Shown here: piece after piece, positions 46,286-58,549 of the stretch
Position numbering within the stretch: the stretch's first letter is position 1
Layout of the letters: every line of letters starts with the position of its first letter
Notes under the pieces: model-generated
What the model saw: only the letters and a program-made list of their open reading frames with translations
Databases searched by the model: none
What the model was told of the DNA's origin: nothing
NCBI RefSeq assembly: GCF_021462225.1
Contig: NC_061795.1
Location: 50,522,880 to 50,586,879, forward strand
Direction: 5' to 3'
Source of the DNA: Girardinichthys multiradiatus
Taxonomy: Eukaryota; Chordata; Actinopteri; Cyprinodontiformes; Goodeidae
DNA length: 64,000 bases
Translations under genes and position numbers: made by a program

Positions 46286-46484
46286 GTGTTTTTCTTTTTC
46301 TTTCTGCTCTTGTTGGAGGAGGACGCTTTTTCTCTGTCTCCTGCACCCCCTCCCATATCTGCCCTGCTTCAGCTCTGTGTCTTGTCTTCTTTTTGGAGCC
46401 TCTTTTTGCATATCTTCCAAATTCTTAGTTATGGATTTGGTCAGCTGGTCACTCAATGCAATTGATCCAATTTTCTTGAGGAGA

Positions 46485-48768
46485 AGACAGGGTGAAGGAC
46501 TAGGCTGGTTTAAATCTTATCTGTCTGACAGATTCCAGTTTGTTCATGTAAATGATAAATCATCTTTAAACTCCAGGGTTAATTGTGGAGTACCACAGGG
46601 CTCGGTACTTGGGCCAATTTTCTTTACTATATATGTGCTTCCAATAGGTCAAATTATTAGGCAGCATGGGATACATTTTCACTGTTACGCTGATGATACT
46701 CAGCTTTACTTATCCATAAATCCTGATGAGCCCAACCAGTTAGATAGACTGCAAGCATGTCTTGAAGAAATAAAAACTTGGATGACGTAAAATATTTTTC
46801 TTCTAAATTCAGACAAGACAGAAGTTGTCGTCTTTGGACCGGTGTCTTTAAAAAAGAAACTGCTTAGTCAATCACTTAACCTGGATGGCATTAAATTGAC
46901 CTCTGGTAATAAAGTAAAAAACCTTGGTGTTATTATTGACCAGGACATGTCATTTAAATCCCATATTAAACAGGTTTCTAGGATTTCCTTCTTTCATCTC
47001 TGGAACATTGCCAAAATTAGAAATATCCTATCTAGGAGTGACGCTGAAAAACTAGTCCATGCATTTGTTACTTCAAGGCTGGACTATTGTAATTCGTTAC
47101 TATCAGGATGTCCACAAAATGCAGTTAAAAGCCTTCAGCTGATTCAAAATGCTGCAACAAGAGTTCTGATGAAAATTAAAAAGAGAGATCATATTTCTCC
47201 TATTTTAGCTTCCCTTCATTGGCTCCCTGTTAAATCCAGAATAGAATTTAAAATTCTCCTCCTCACATATAAAGCCCTTAATGATCTAGTTCCATCATAC
47301 ATCAGAGATCTGATTGTTCCATATGTTCCTAACAGAGCACTTTGTTCTCAGACTGCAGGTTTACTGGTGGTTCCTAGAGTCTCTAGAAGTAGAATGGGAG
47401 GCAGATCCTTTAGTTATCAGGCTCCTCTCCTGTGGAACCAGCTCCCAGTTTTAGTCTGTGAGGCAGACACCCTGTCTACTTTTAAGGCTAGGCTTAAAAC
47501 TTTCCTTTTTGATAAAGCTTATAGTTAGAGTGGCTTAGGTTATCCTGAGCTATCTTCCTTATTTTTTACCTCCGTCTTCTTCCCTCTCTGTTGGTTGGAG
47601 TAAGTGGGAGTCAGGTTTAGCCTAAACCGGCTCAGTTATGGTTGAGGTGCAAACACACCCTCCATTTCTGCTACTTGTATGACCCCTTCTCTTTTCCAAT
47701 GGTTATAATCAGTCTGACAGAGGGAGGTATCCCAATCCTTGTGGTTTTTAGTATAACAATGACCATCAGTGGGACCCTTTGTGAGGTTCCTTGAGACGAC
47801 ATTGTTGTAAATAAGCGCCGCTTAACTAAATAATCTGAACTGAAACTATCTGTGTAGTTATGCTGCTATAGGCTTAGGCTGCTGGAGGACATAATGACCA
47901 CTTTCACCCTCTTCGCTACATTCTCATACTACTCTCCAATTTTGCATTGTTTGCTGTTATTTCAGCTTTTAACTTTGTTCTCTCTTTTCTCTTTCTAGAA
48001 GCTACACCTGGCCTGACTCTGTGTCTACCTGTGACACCTTTCTGGAGAGAGGCATCATCCAAGCTTCTGCTGGCAACAACTTAATGCTCACCTTCTACAG
48101 ATGATCCACATGACCCTGTCTTTTAGTGTTTAACCCTTTCTCTCTCCTAGACATGGCTACTGACTGAGCTTCTACTGTAACTAACTCTATGTTCTCTCTT
48201 TCAGACTCTAACCTTGAAAACTGGCTCAGAGTTTATCTGTTCTTTCTTTCTAGATGAAACGACTAAAGGAGCTACATCCATTAACATTTACTTTTCCTTC
48301 CCATAGAAAGTATTTCTGGATCAGTGCTTCTGTGTTCTTTTTGTGTCTCTACTCTGTTCTCTCAAACCCCCAGTCAGTCGTGGCAGATGGCCGCTCACAC
48401 TGAGCCTGGTTCTGGTTCTGCTGGAGGTTTCTTCCTGTTAAAAGGGAGTTTTTCCTCTCCACTGTCGCTACATGTATGCTCAGTATGAGGGATTGCTGCA
48501 AAGTCAACGCCAGTGACTGTCCACTGTCTCTACATGCTCATCCAGGAGGAGTGAATGCTGCAAGTCACTGACTGGATGCAATCTGCTGGGTTTCCTTAGA
48601 TAGAAAAACATTTTATCCAATTTGAATAAATAACTAACTCCGACTGCACTTTTCAATTGTTACGATTAATTGGAATGTATGAACCTGACTGTTGTGAAGT
48701 GCCTTGAGACAACATGTGTTGTGAATTGGCGCTATATAAATAAAACTGAATTGAATTGAATTGAAAGT
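46485..48768 (+). mobile_element. L2 LINE, RT C-terminal half plus 3' UTR
   Basis: The longest L2 copy here. It starts inside RT, ends in GGCGCTATATAAATAAAACT and ATTGAATTGAATTGA repeats at 48730-48768, the L2-type tail. A first, slightly decayed tail (CCTTGAGACGACATTGTTGT, then AAATAATCTGAACTGAA) occurs at 47790-47852, after which a second 3' UTR type begins. So it too has a composite 3' end. Confidence 0.85.
46491..47528 (+). pseudogene. L2 reverse transcriptase C-terminal half, one stop
   Basis: One frame spans the region. It shows WFKSYLSDRFQFVHVN, motif B GVPQGSVLGPIFF, motif C HCYADDTQLYL, the thumb-like LLNSDKTEVVVFGP, and the C-terminal LVHAFVTSRLDYCNSLLSG, ASLHWLPVKSRIEFKILLL and FKARLKTFLFDKAYS. 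TAA at 46788-46790 is the only stop inside. The N-terminal EN and RT motif A are missing (5' truncation). Confidence 0.85.
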
Positions 48769-48775
48769 ACCACTA

Positions 48776-50390
48776 ATTTTAAGAAGAGAGGAGCAGTTAC
48801 TTTAATAGTAGAAGGATACAGTTTACATGCAAAGACAGCATATTTGATCAAGAAGGTGGATATTTTATTAACATAAACAACAAAGACTGGTGTATCGCTA
48901 ATGTTTTTAGTCCAAATGTGGATGACTCCATATTTTATTATAATCTTTTTTCTGCCCTTCTAACCCAGACTGGCACAGTGCTGATGGTGGGAGGAGATTT
49001 CAACCTCGCTCTGAACACAGAATCCAACAGGCTCAGAAGATCATTTGACCTTCCTAACACGCAATCAGTTGACACACTAAAGTAGTATGTGGAAGATTCT
49101 GGTCTGTGTGATGCCTGGCACTCTTATCACCCATCAGACAAGGAGTTTAGTTTTTTCTCACTGGTCACCATATAGACTTCTCTATAATCAGCAACTCTAT
49201 TATGAAGGAGGTATGTGAGGCACAAATTCATCCCATCTCCTTAAGCAACCACAAACCAGCAACTATATTGGTCATAGAAAAACATTAATACCACCAGTAA
49301 AACTTTAGAGATTAAACACATCATTATTTAAATATGAAGATTTTGGCAGGTTGTTTGATAGGAAGTGGACAGATTTTTTTTAAACAAATGATCAATCTAA
49401 TATCTCTTCTGGTGTCCTCTGGGAGGCAGCAAAAGTTGCGCAGGAACAGTACTTCTTAATCATCATGTAGGAAAAAAAAGAAAAGCAGCTGAAATGGAAC
49501 TAGAATAGAAAATAGAAGACTTTGGAATGACTAATGCTTCATCCCAAGAAGAAAATCTGTCAAATGACAAGAATACAATTCTAAATATAGAGGTTGGGGT
49601 TGGAGAATTTTAATCATAGTAATATCTATGTAATATCTAAAAATACTACTCAATATACTCACAAAATATACTTAAATGTTGATCCCTTCATCTCAGACAT
49701 AGATGCATTTTTAAATGAGATAAATCTTCCTGAATTAAGTGAGGAACAGAAAAAGGTTGTGGAGTTACCTTTGGCAGTGAGTAAACTCCAAGAAGCAGTG
49801 TAAAGTATGTCTAATGGCAAAGCAGCAGGATCTCATGGCTTCCCTGCAGAACTCTACAAAGAGTTCTGGCCACTGCTGGCCCCCACCTTTCAACAGGTGA
49901 TCACAGAAACTCAGGAAACTTCCATACTCTCTCCAAACATGAATGGTGCTAACATAAATCTTATCCTCAAGCCAGAATAAGATCCTACACTTAAAATATT
50001 TATGGAATCCAAACAGTTAATAGAATCCATAACATGTGTTTAAATGCCGATGATGTGTTGCTCTTTTTGAAAAACCCAAACCCCTCACTAAGAGAGACGA
50101 TAACCCAAATAAAAAAGTTATCAACAATTTCAGATAACAGCTGATAGCAGCTGGTTTTAGCAGACAGCACTCTGTAGCGCCACCTAAAGGTAAATATTTC
50201 TAAAAGACTGAATGAGCTGATACAATTAAAATGTATCTCAATACTCAAAACCTCCGCACATAAGTTTCAAAACTTTACAAAAGGCTAAAAGTTTAGGAGA
50301 ATTGGAACTCCCAGATTTATATAAATATTACCTGGCACATAGATTACAATACATCTTAAAATTAATATGGAAAAGCTAAGCACTGGAGAG
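48776..50390 (+). pseudogene. L1-clade LINE ORF2 (EN and RT), broken and deleted
   Basis: EN part: ANVFSPNVDDSIFYYNLF and VLMVGGDFNLALNTESNRL at 48890-49030, then SGLCDAWHSYHPSDKEFSFF. RT part: DAFLNEINLPELSEEQKKVV at 49712-49757, SNGKAAGSHGFPAELYKEFW at 49810-49870, GANINLILKPE near 49950, then after a large internal deletion the catalytic LNADDVLLFLKNPNPSL at 50040-50090. Several stops. The gap and loss of RT motif A-B show heavy decay. Together with the ORF1 at 45130-45965 it probably was one L1 element. Confidence 0.75.
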
Positions 50391-50544
50391 CAATGTCTAA
50401 AAAGTAAACCTGACAAAAATGAAGACAAGGACACAAAATAACATATCATAAACTTCAATTCTTACTATGCACACCTAAACAAAAGATAATTTTTATCATT
50501 TAAGTATTTTCAAAAATATATGCAGCACAAACTCGTATAATACG

Positions 50545-50796
50545 AAGTCGAAGGCGACTGTGAGAAGAGTGGTTGTCTTGCAATCTGAGGGTTGTGGGTT
50601 CGATTCCAGCTTCCTCCTGCCACATGTCAATGTGCCCATGGGCAAAGCAATTAACCTCAAATTGCCTACCAATCTGCGCATCAGTGTATGAATGTGTGCG
50701 TGTTAGTGAGTGTGTCTGGGTGAATGTGGCTCTAGTGTAAAGCGCTTTGAATGCTCTGCGTGACTGGAAAGGCGCAGTCCATTTACCATTTACCAT
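50545..50796 (+). mobile_element. tRNA-like SINE
   Basis: It has a perfect pol III B box GGTTCGATTCC at 50597-50607 and an A-box-like AGTGGTTGTC 30 bp upstream. The body (TGTGTCTGGGTGAATGTGGC, AAAGCGCTTTGAATG) and the end CATTTACCATTTACCAT are typical of a common fish repeat. Not a tRNA gene. A reversed fragment lies at 15495-15705. Confidence 0.7.
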
Positions 50797-50804
50797 AGTA
50801 TAAA

Positions 50805-51185
50805 TCTAGGTCCACTGGACCCTAAACCAGACCCCATTGGCTGCACCTAGAAATCCTGTCCCTGAAAGTTATAAATAGGACCGGTGACAAAGGGCAGCCC
50901 TGAAGGAGTCCAGCATGCCCTGGAAACGGGTCCAAGTTAGTGCCTGCAATGCAAACCAAACTCCTGCTCCGCTTGTACAGAGACTAGATGGCCCTTACAT
51001 AAGGGCCCCTAACTACGTACTCCTCAAGCATCTCCCATGGGGCACCACGAGGGACATGGTCAAATGCCTTCTTCAGATCCACAAAATGTGCAAATTCCCA
51101 TGAACGCCTGAGCACCCTGTAGAAGGTGTAGAGGTGGTCCAGTGTTCCATGGCCAGGATGAAAACCACACTGCTCATAATGAAAG
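50805..51185 (-). repeat. RTE-like LINE RT fragment
   Basis: The reverse strand follows copy A RT from around 6570 to 6910: CACCGTGTTCC-like start, motif A region (reverse of GTCAAATGCCTTCTTCAGAT CC), the YEAQ-type linker and motif B. Decayed, with at least one indel. Similar in divergence to the piece at 43440. Confidence 0.75.
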
Positions 51186-51189
51186 TTTG

Positions 51190-52555
51190 TAAATGAAATT
51201 GCAGGTGACCAAGGTTCGAAATGCCTTTAAAAAATGCAACTTGTCTACTTATCACTTTATGTGAATATTTCTTCTAACTTTCAAGAGACCAAATATCCCT
51301 AAAGATATGGTTTAGTTGAGATTAAAAACAAGAATCCACATAAAGGAAGAAAAAAAATGTTGTTAATTCTTTTTTTTACTTATAAGCAGCCATTCCTTCA
51401 ATCTCCTCTTCCTACCTCTTTAAAGCCTCGGAGCAGTCTGCCTCTTAGAGGGAGGACGTCGAATACTGCACAGATTGATTTGGTTCCATCACTTCTGTCT
51501 GGGACTCAAGGTAGTTGTGCATGTACAAATACTAAGAAATTCACTGACTTGCACTTATACAACTTCTACAGAACACACAACTCTCAATCCCAAACCCTCT
51601 GAGAACATTGCACTCAATAACGACAAACACAGAGCTGCAGAACAGACTACAACTGAAAGAGAAAATCCTGAAATCTTCAAGCTCACTGTGCTGTGGCAAA
51701 TCTTCTGCCCTTTTGCTTCACTGCATCTGAGCATTCAGCTACACACACACACTCATACACTCAGATACTGGAAGATACAAGCACACACCTACAAAGCTGT
51801 CAGTCAGTCAGCTTCAGGCTTGCTCTGGTACTCAGAATGAGCCGCCACGCCAACAAACTTAAGAGACAATAACTTGTTTTTGTCACCTTCTTTCAAAGAG
51901 GCTCCAGGCTCTGAGATCAAAGCTACCTGGGAACTTATGAGGTATTGATCAGATCAATCAAAGCAGTCTTGTACACACAAAGAAACAAGCAGAAACAAGG
52001 AAAAGTTATTGTGGTATTTTCCGTCTTTGCATCCATGCATATTAACACAGTAGCTGAGATTGTCCCCCAAATATTTTCTAAGCTGAACATATTTCCTTTC
52101 TAAACAGAGAGAGTGAAATGTGTGCTGAAACAAAATATACATCACTATTTTAGTTTCTGTAAAGCTGCTGCTACATGTTTTTATTCTGCTACAGACTGGA
52201 TGCTGGCTTGTATAAACACACATTAAGAGAAGGGATGAAAAATGTAAAGCATGCAACTGCATCGGGACCAGTGAGGTTAGTTTTTGCTCTAGTGTCGCAG
52301 TCCTGTTTTCATTTTCGATACTTAATGATTGCTGACTATCTTAGGATGAACGTAAACACTTTATCTACTAGTGTTGTCACAATACTAACATTTAAAAATG
52401 AATGCCTATACGAAGAAAAATACTCAATACCATTTTTGATACCGCAGGAGAATATTTTTGAAGGCACAGGATTTTTTTGTATTTAAGAGGAAAGTTACAG
52501 TGTGACAATATTTGAAATTCCATTTGAAATCTATTTAAATGTGACATTTTGTTTG
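51190..52555. other. Unassigned DNA
   Basis: No gene or known repeat recognised. Open frames at 51475-51840 and 52175-52486 lack domains. Confidence 0.45.
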
Positions 52556-52559
52556 TTCC

Positions 52560-53060
52560 TCTGTTAAGGCTTGCGAGATATAGGACCCCAGAATGCAGAC
52601 GAGCAGGCAGCGTGATGGTAAATGAAAAAGGTTTAATAACAAAAACTCACACTCAGCAGGACGCAGGAACATGCTCAAAAAACAAGACATGATCTGAGAA
52701 ATGTTTCCCCCATAATTGACAGAACAGGTGTGTATTTGTGGAGTGAGACCAGGTGAAACAAGAAGACAGATTAATAGGTGCAGGTGATCCGAATAAACAG
52801 AACAAAACATGGCTGGAGCAAAAAAGAGACTCTTGAACACAAACTAACAGAAACTAGAAAAAACATGAAACAAAAGCATAACCAGATCCGAAAACCAAAC
52901 TTAACCAAAACATGAACAAGACGACAAAACTAAAGCATGACCAGGAAAATAAACAGAAACATGATTCAAAACTTGAACTGTGAAAAACATAGGAAAAAAC
53001 CCGAAACCAAAATTCAAGCAACCCCAAATCATAACATCCTCTCAGTCTGTGTTATTGGGA
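52560..53060. repeat. Possible decayed interspersed repeat
   Basis: GACCCCAGAATGCAGACGAG and AGGTTTAATAACAAAAACTC, then A-rich ACAAAAC/ACAGAAAC motifs, resemble the end region of a fish DNA element or reversed LTR as I recall them. No paired ends found. Confidence 0.35.
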
Positions 53061-53500
53061 AAGTACCTCCTAACAACGCTTTTGTGTTTGCCTTGTCAGC
53101 TGAAGAGGTTAGCATGTTTTTTTTTGGCTATACTCACCATGTTAGCAGAGTTTAAACGTCCAGCAGCAGGAGGGGAGGTGTTGAGTGTCTCTGCTCTGCT
53201 GCTGGAAGAAGTGCGACAATTTGGGCAAATAAGAATAGATCAGTTTATATACATTTTAAAGAAAATCTTTAAAATAAAAAAATCTTTAAATAATCTTTTA
53301 AATAATCTTTTTAAAACATACAGTATATCCAATTGCAAATATAGATTACATTGATATTTCGATTATTTTGACACTTATCATCTACAGCCTATGAGCAACA
53401 TTTGCTGAGTTTCTTAGAAGACAAGACCATGTTTGCTGCCACTCCAGCCACTCTACACATTCGGCACGCAGAGGTGAATGAATCATTTATGTATTATCAA
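53061..53500. other. Unassigned DNA
   Basis: Nothing recognised. Confidence 0.45.
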
Positions 53501-54102
53501 TCACCATCTGTGATTCCATTGGCTTTGCTCAAATGTCCTCACACCTACTCACTCCTCTTCACACTCTGGACCTTGTACTGACAGACGGAATGAGTGTGAA
53601 CAAATAACAGTATTTCCTGATAACGGTGTCCTGTCTGATCATTTCTTATTAACCTTTGAGTTTCATTTTACTCTACCCCTTAAAATAAATTTAATACAGT
53701 AGATCTTTATCAGACAATGCTGTAACAAGTTTTAAAGAATCTGTTCCATTTTTGATTTCCTCATTATCTTAGTAAAAACACAGCGGAGAGCAGCATTGTA
53801 ACTTTATGCTCTTTTACAAATTGATTTTATTGTTTATAGTGCCATTTCAGTGTTTAACCCTTTTTCTCTCCTAGACATAGCTACAATGCCTTGTGAAAGT
53901 ACTCGGCCCCCTTGAACTGGTCAACCTCTTGCCACATTTCAGGCTTCAAACATAAAGATATAAGATTCTATTTTTTTGTGAAGAATCATCAACAGGTGGG
54001 ACACAATCGTGAAGTGGAATGAAATTTATTGGATTGGTCAAACGTTTTTAACAAATAAAAAACTGAAAAGTGGGGCGTGTAATATTATTCAGCCCCCTTG
54101 CG

Positions 54103-55114
54103 TTAATACTTTGTAGCGCCACCCTTTGCTGCAATTACAGCTGCAAGTCTCTTGGAGTTTGTCTCTATCAGTTTTGCACATCGAGAGAATGAAATTCTTG
54201 CCCATTCTTCCTTGCAAAACAGCTGGAGCTCAGTGAGGTTGGATGGAGAGCGTTCGTGAACAGCAGTCTTCAGTTCTTTCCACAGATTTTCGATTGGATA
54301 CAGGTCTGGACTTTGACTAGGCCATTCCAACACCTGGATACGTTTATTTGTGAACCATTTCATTGTAGATTTGGCTTTATGTTTTGGATCATTGTCTTGT
54401 TGGAAGATAAATCTCCGTCAGTATCAGGTCTCTTGCAGACTCCAACAGGTTTTCTTCCAGAATGGTTCTGTATTTGGCCTCATCCATGTTCCCATCAATT
54501 TTGACCATCTTCCCTGTCCCTGCTGACGAAAAGCAGGCCCAAACCATGATGCTGCCACCACCATGTTTGACAGTGGGGATGGTGTGTTCAGGGTGATGAA
54601 CTGTGTTGCTTTTACGCCAAACACATCGTTTTGCATTGTGGCCAAACAGTTCGATTTTGGTTTACCAGAGCACCTTCTTCCATATGTTTGGTGTGTCTCC
54701 CAGGTGGCTTGTAGCAAACTTTAAATGAGACTTTTTATGGATATGTTTGAGAAATGGCTTTCTTCTTGCCACTCTTCCATAAAGGCCAGATTTGTGCAGC
54801 GTACGACTGATTGTTGTCCTATGGACAGACTCTCCCACCTCAGCTGTAGATCTCCGCAGTTCATCCAGAGTGATCATGGACCTCTTGGCTGCATCTCTGA
54901 TCAGTCTTCTCCTTGTTCGAGATGAAAGTTTAGAGGGACGGCCGGGTCTTGGTAGATTTGCAGTGGTCTGATACTCCTTCCATTTCAATATGATTGCTTG
55001 CACAGTGCTCCTTGGGATGTTTAAAGCTTGGGAAATCTTTTTGTATCCAAATCCGGCTTTAAACTTCTCCACAACAGTATCTCTGACCTGCCTGGTGTGT
55101 TCCTTGGTCTTCAT
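54103..55114 (-). pseudogene. Tc1-family transposase, frameshifted
   Basis: ATG ends at 55114 (MKTKEHTRQVRDTVVEKFKA). The paired-type HTH pair is complete (GYKKISQALNIPRSTVQAII, RPGRPSKLS) and the frame is open for 150 codons to a stop at 54662-54664, in the segment WKKVLW before the first catalytic Asp. The next part lies in other frames, with [11 protein letters not shown] and [11 protein letters not shown] shadow text marking the shift. The last 86 codons ([30 protein letters not shown] with the third acidic residue, ending AAKGGATKY) are open to 54103. The second Asp region is decayed near 54390. Not functional. Confidence 0.88.
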
Positions 55115-55361
55115 GATGCTCTCTGCGCTTTGAACAGAACCCTGAGACTATCACAGAGCAGGTGCATTTATACGGAGACTTGAAGACACACAGGTGGATT
55201 CTATTTATCATCATCAGTCATTTGGGACAACATTGGATCATTCAGAGATCCTCACTGAACTTCTGGAGTGAGTTTGCTGCACTGAAAGTAAAGGGGCCGA
55301 ATAATATTGCACGCCCCACTTTTCAGTTTTTTATTTGTTAAAAACGTTTGACACATCCAAT

Positions 55362-56064
55362 TGTTATGATTCTGGCACGTCTGCTCTACCCTGTCTCCAT
55401 GGCTGCAATCAGCAGATTAGATGCACCTGGTGGCTGCTGCAGTGTAGTGCAATCTGTGGAATGCCAAGCACCTGTGTCTTCCCTGATATATACTGACTCT
55501 GACAAGCAGACGGTGCCAGATTTTTGAAAGCCATTCGTGTGAGTAGATGTCCAGCGTTCCTTCCTGTCTGATCATTGTTCTTGACCTTGCCTTGCCTCTT
55601 GGATTGATGCCTCTCTGCCTGCTCCCTGTCGGACTATTTGGATTTTGGTTGTCGACCCTGTTTCTGCATCTGGTTTATGTCTCTGCCTGCCCCTTGCCTG
55701 ACGTCTCTTGTTCCGATCATTGACCCTGTTTCTGTCCTTGAATTATTGAGCCAGCCTAGCCCTCGGATTATTCAGCCTGGAGTCACTTCTTACCTGTGCT
55801 GTGGAGATCACTGCCTGCCGCCCACTGAGGTTTCCCCTCTGGGTTTCAAGTTCCACTCAAGACAAAAGCAGGTTAGTGGCTTTTCTGATCCCTGCAATAT
55901 CTGGAGAAACTACAAGTCACTAATCCCTCTTTCTGCCTCAGTGATTCCTGGAAGCTGTGAGGAGTGTTACCTGTGTGATGTTTTCCTGTGGCTGAATAAA
56001 CCTTTCAAACTTTCAGTACTGTGTCTGGCTGAATCTTGGGTCTGCCTTTTTCTGACTCATAGCA
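55362..56064. mobile_element. Solo LTR with 5-bp target duplication
   Basis: A 703-bp insertion in the Tc1 element, beginning TGTTATGATTCTGG and ending ACTCATAGCA (TG...CA), flanked by CCAAT at 55357-55361 and 56065-56069. It has a TATA-like GATATATAC near 55485 and AATAAA at 55995-56000, fitting U3-R-U5 order on the plus strand. No internal coding region remains, so it arose by recombination between two LTRs. Gypsy-type or endogenous retroviral origin cannot be decided from the LTR alone; Gypsy is my guess from similar fish LTRs. The 156-codon open frame inside is chance. Confidence 0.85.
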
Positions 56065-56500
56065 CCAATAAATTTCATTCCACTTCACGATTGTGTCCCA
56101 CTTGTTGATTCTTCACAAAAAATTTGAATTTTATATTTTTATGTTTGAAGCGTGAAATGTGGCAAGAGGTTGAAAAGTTCAAGGGGGGCGAGTACTTTCG
56201 CAAGGCACTGTATTGGCTGTGCTTTTACTGTGACTAACTGTATATGCTCTCTTTCATCCTAGAGACTTGAAAACTGCCTAAGAACTTATCTACTTAGCTG
56301 TTTTTCTTTCCTTGATGAAGCCACTAAAGACGTTACTACAGTGTCTAACGTTTTACTTTTCTTTCTCACAGAAAGTACTCCCGGATCCATGTTGATTTTG
56401 GAATGGAAGTACCTGACTTGGAACCTGGATGGATTGATTAAACTGACTTTGTGAAGTGCCTTGAGACGACATGTGTTGTGAACTGGCACTATAGTAGGTG

Positions 56501-58390
56501 ACCTTGAGTGTCTTGAAAGGTGCCCAAAAATAAATTATTATATTAATTAATTATTTTTAAAAAAACATACGTAACAATTACAGCACCTATTTATTTAACA
56601 GTCAGAAGCAATAGCACATTGTTAATTTATTTATCTGTCAGCTTCACAATCAAAGTCAAGGAGCGGGGCTAATACTACTACAGGCAAAGTGATCAGTCTA
56701 CAGTTAAACTGGTCTGCAGCTTAACCAATCAAATGTTAGGGTGTAGTTGATGAACCAAAGCGACAGATTAATATTTCATGATGGACTGTACTACAGATAT
56801 TAAACAATTAAATGCTGAAATATTATATGACTTAAAAATATAATGACTTCAAGCATCAATTAATATTTGTTGACATTTTTGTGTGTTTAATTAATTAGTA
56901 AAACATTTATATAAATACTAATACAGTGTCTATTTACTTTATGTTACAGTTCATTTCTAAAAAGTTATTTAAACTATTGCATAAATACAAATGATTTCTT
57001 TATTGTATTGTTGCAATTTGGCCCACAGGAATTTGCAGCTTGTTTGATTCTCCAAACCTTCACAAATGCGCAAACAGTAAAATCGCTTTATTCCACCTTG
57101 CCTCATTTTTTTAATCTTAACAATTCAGATTTTCTAATCAAAATAAGCAACTACTCCTAGAGATGCACTTGCCACTGTAATCATTAAAATTTACTTTTTA
57201 TTTATGTAATAAAAAACACTATTTAAGCCAAACACCAAAATACAGTATCAATATAGAACCTTTCTGTTAAGCAGCATTTCTTGAGTCATTGTTCTGTTTT
57301 AGAGAAAATGTTCAGTCATTTCTATATTTCAGAGAAAACAAGAGTTGAGTATACACTTCATGTTGTCTTCATTATTAAAAAAGCTGTTTCTCTTAAGATT
57401 CAACTACAAACTTAGAGAAACTAAAAAAAGAATAAAAGAAAAACTTGTAAGAAAGACACTCATGCATACCAGCTCAGCAGTGGTCTTCATACTTTCGCTT
57501 TGAAGTTTGAGTTTGAACATAAAACAAACCTAAACATAGCATATACGTCTACTGCAGCAACATCTGACAGCATCACAGTCACTACTGGCATTGTTACAGC
57601 TGCATAGGGATTGGATCCACAGCTCCTGTTGCAGAGATCTACTGAGGGTAGCTTCATGCAAATGCTGCTTTATCAATAAGTCATAAAACAGCTCATTTAA
57701 TTTTGCTTGCAGGTGAGTTCCATGTCTGGCAGGCATTTCCTCAAAAATTGTGAAACATTGAGACACTAGAGAGAACTTGTCAAAACACAGAATCTCAAAA
57801 GATGAAGGTTTCCTTCAAGAACATAATAGCAATAACATTGGTCCCTGACTTTCTTTGCTTGTAAATACACATTTAAGTGTTTTCACAAATCACACAGGTC
57901 TCAGTATAAATGTATGCATTTTCTAATTGCAGTTTTTTGGGGAAAACCTCTAAATCTCTATCTCTTACTTGTTTTCATGTTGCCCATGTCGTGTTTTATG
58001 CATTCTGATAAAAACTGGAGAGAAAAGCCACAAAACTACTGAAAGGCTGCAACTACCAGACTGATTGTGGTCACACAGCTCTGCAACACACAGCCAGTTA
58101 TCAACACACTTAATAATCCACAGCAAGACAAGTTTAGTAATACACCATCATTCATGCACAAGGCAGTTTAAAGTTCTTTACAGGAAATAAGAAAAAGGGC
58201 TATTAAACCTTAAATCACTGCTTAAACAGAGCTCTATATGTTATAAACTTACAAGCATTTGAATGTATGATTTAACAAATGTTGATTTTAATGTAGTTAC
58301 AGTTAAGCCTAAGATGGTTCACACTCCTAAGAGATTTAGGTTTAAAGTGTTTAAAGTAATTTAACCAACATATTTCTTCTGACTGGAAGT
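56501..58390. other. Unassigned AT-rich DNA
   Basis: No gene or repeat recognised. A 78-codon minus-strand frame at 57530-57766 has no known domain. Confidence 0.45.
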
Positions 58391-58394
58391 TACA

Positions 58395-58545
58395 TTTTGG
58401 AGTGGCCCAGTCAGTCCAGACCTAGTTTTGATAGAAAATCTGTGGCGGGAGCTAACAATTAGGATGAAAGACGCCTTACAACCTCAAGACTGGAGCTTGT
58501 CACCAAAGATAAATCATCAGAATAACAGAAGAAACATGCAGAAAG
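58395..58545 (+). pseudogene. Tc1-like transposase C-terminal remnant
   Basis: TTTTGGAGTGGCCCAGTCAG and the following bases read FWSGPVSPDL..IENLWREL, the block holding the third catalytic residue. About 150 bp; abuts RTE copy C. Confidence 0.6.
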
Positions 58546-58549
58546 TCGT

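Larger units (their letters stand above)
53884..56210 (-). mobile_element. Tc1-like transposon (family 2b), split by a solo LTR
   Basis: Flanked by TA (53882-53883 and 56211-56212) inside L2. Left end CAATGCCTTGTGAAAGTACT and right end AGTACTTTCGCAAGGCACTG are inverted; ACACAATCGTGAAGTGGAAT near 54001 is mirrored near 56080. Removing the LTR and one target copy leaves about 1.62 kb, the usual size. The ends resemble those of the fish Passport/PPTN group as I recall it; that link is unverified. Confidence 0.9.
53505..56500 (+). mobile_element. L2 LINE with internal deletion, split by a Tc1 element
   Basis: 53510-53830 reads HTPTHSSSHSGPCTD-like decayed EN: HTLDLVLTDGMSV in the next frame, then DNGVLSDHFLLTFEF, the end of the L2 endonuclease. 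It is joined directly to the 3' UTR at 53848 (AGTGTTTAACCCTTTTTCTC), so RT is deleted. The 3' UTR stops at 53883 and resumes at 56213 (CTGTGCTTTTACTGTGACTA), ending in CCTTGAGACGACATGTGTTG at 56460-56500. Confidence 0.75.

Noticed and set aside
50560..50640. A possible tRNA gene
   Set aside because: A and B boxes are present, but no full cloverleaf or acceptor stem is visible, and the sequence continues as a SINE body.
55638..56108. A 156-codon open frame
   Set aside because: It lies within the solo LTR and runs past its end into Tc1 sequence; LTRs of this kind do not encode proteins.
57530..57766. A 78-codon minus-strand open frame
   Set aside because: Looked possibly transposase-like, but no motif could be placed.
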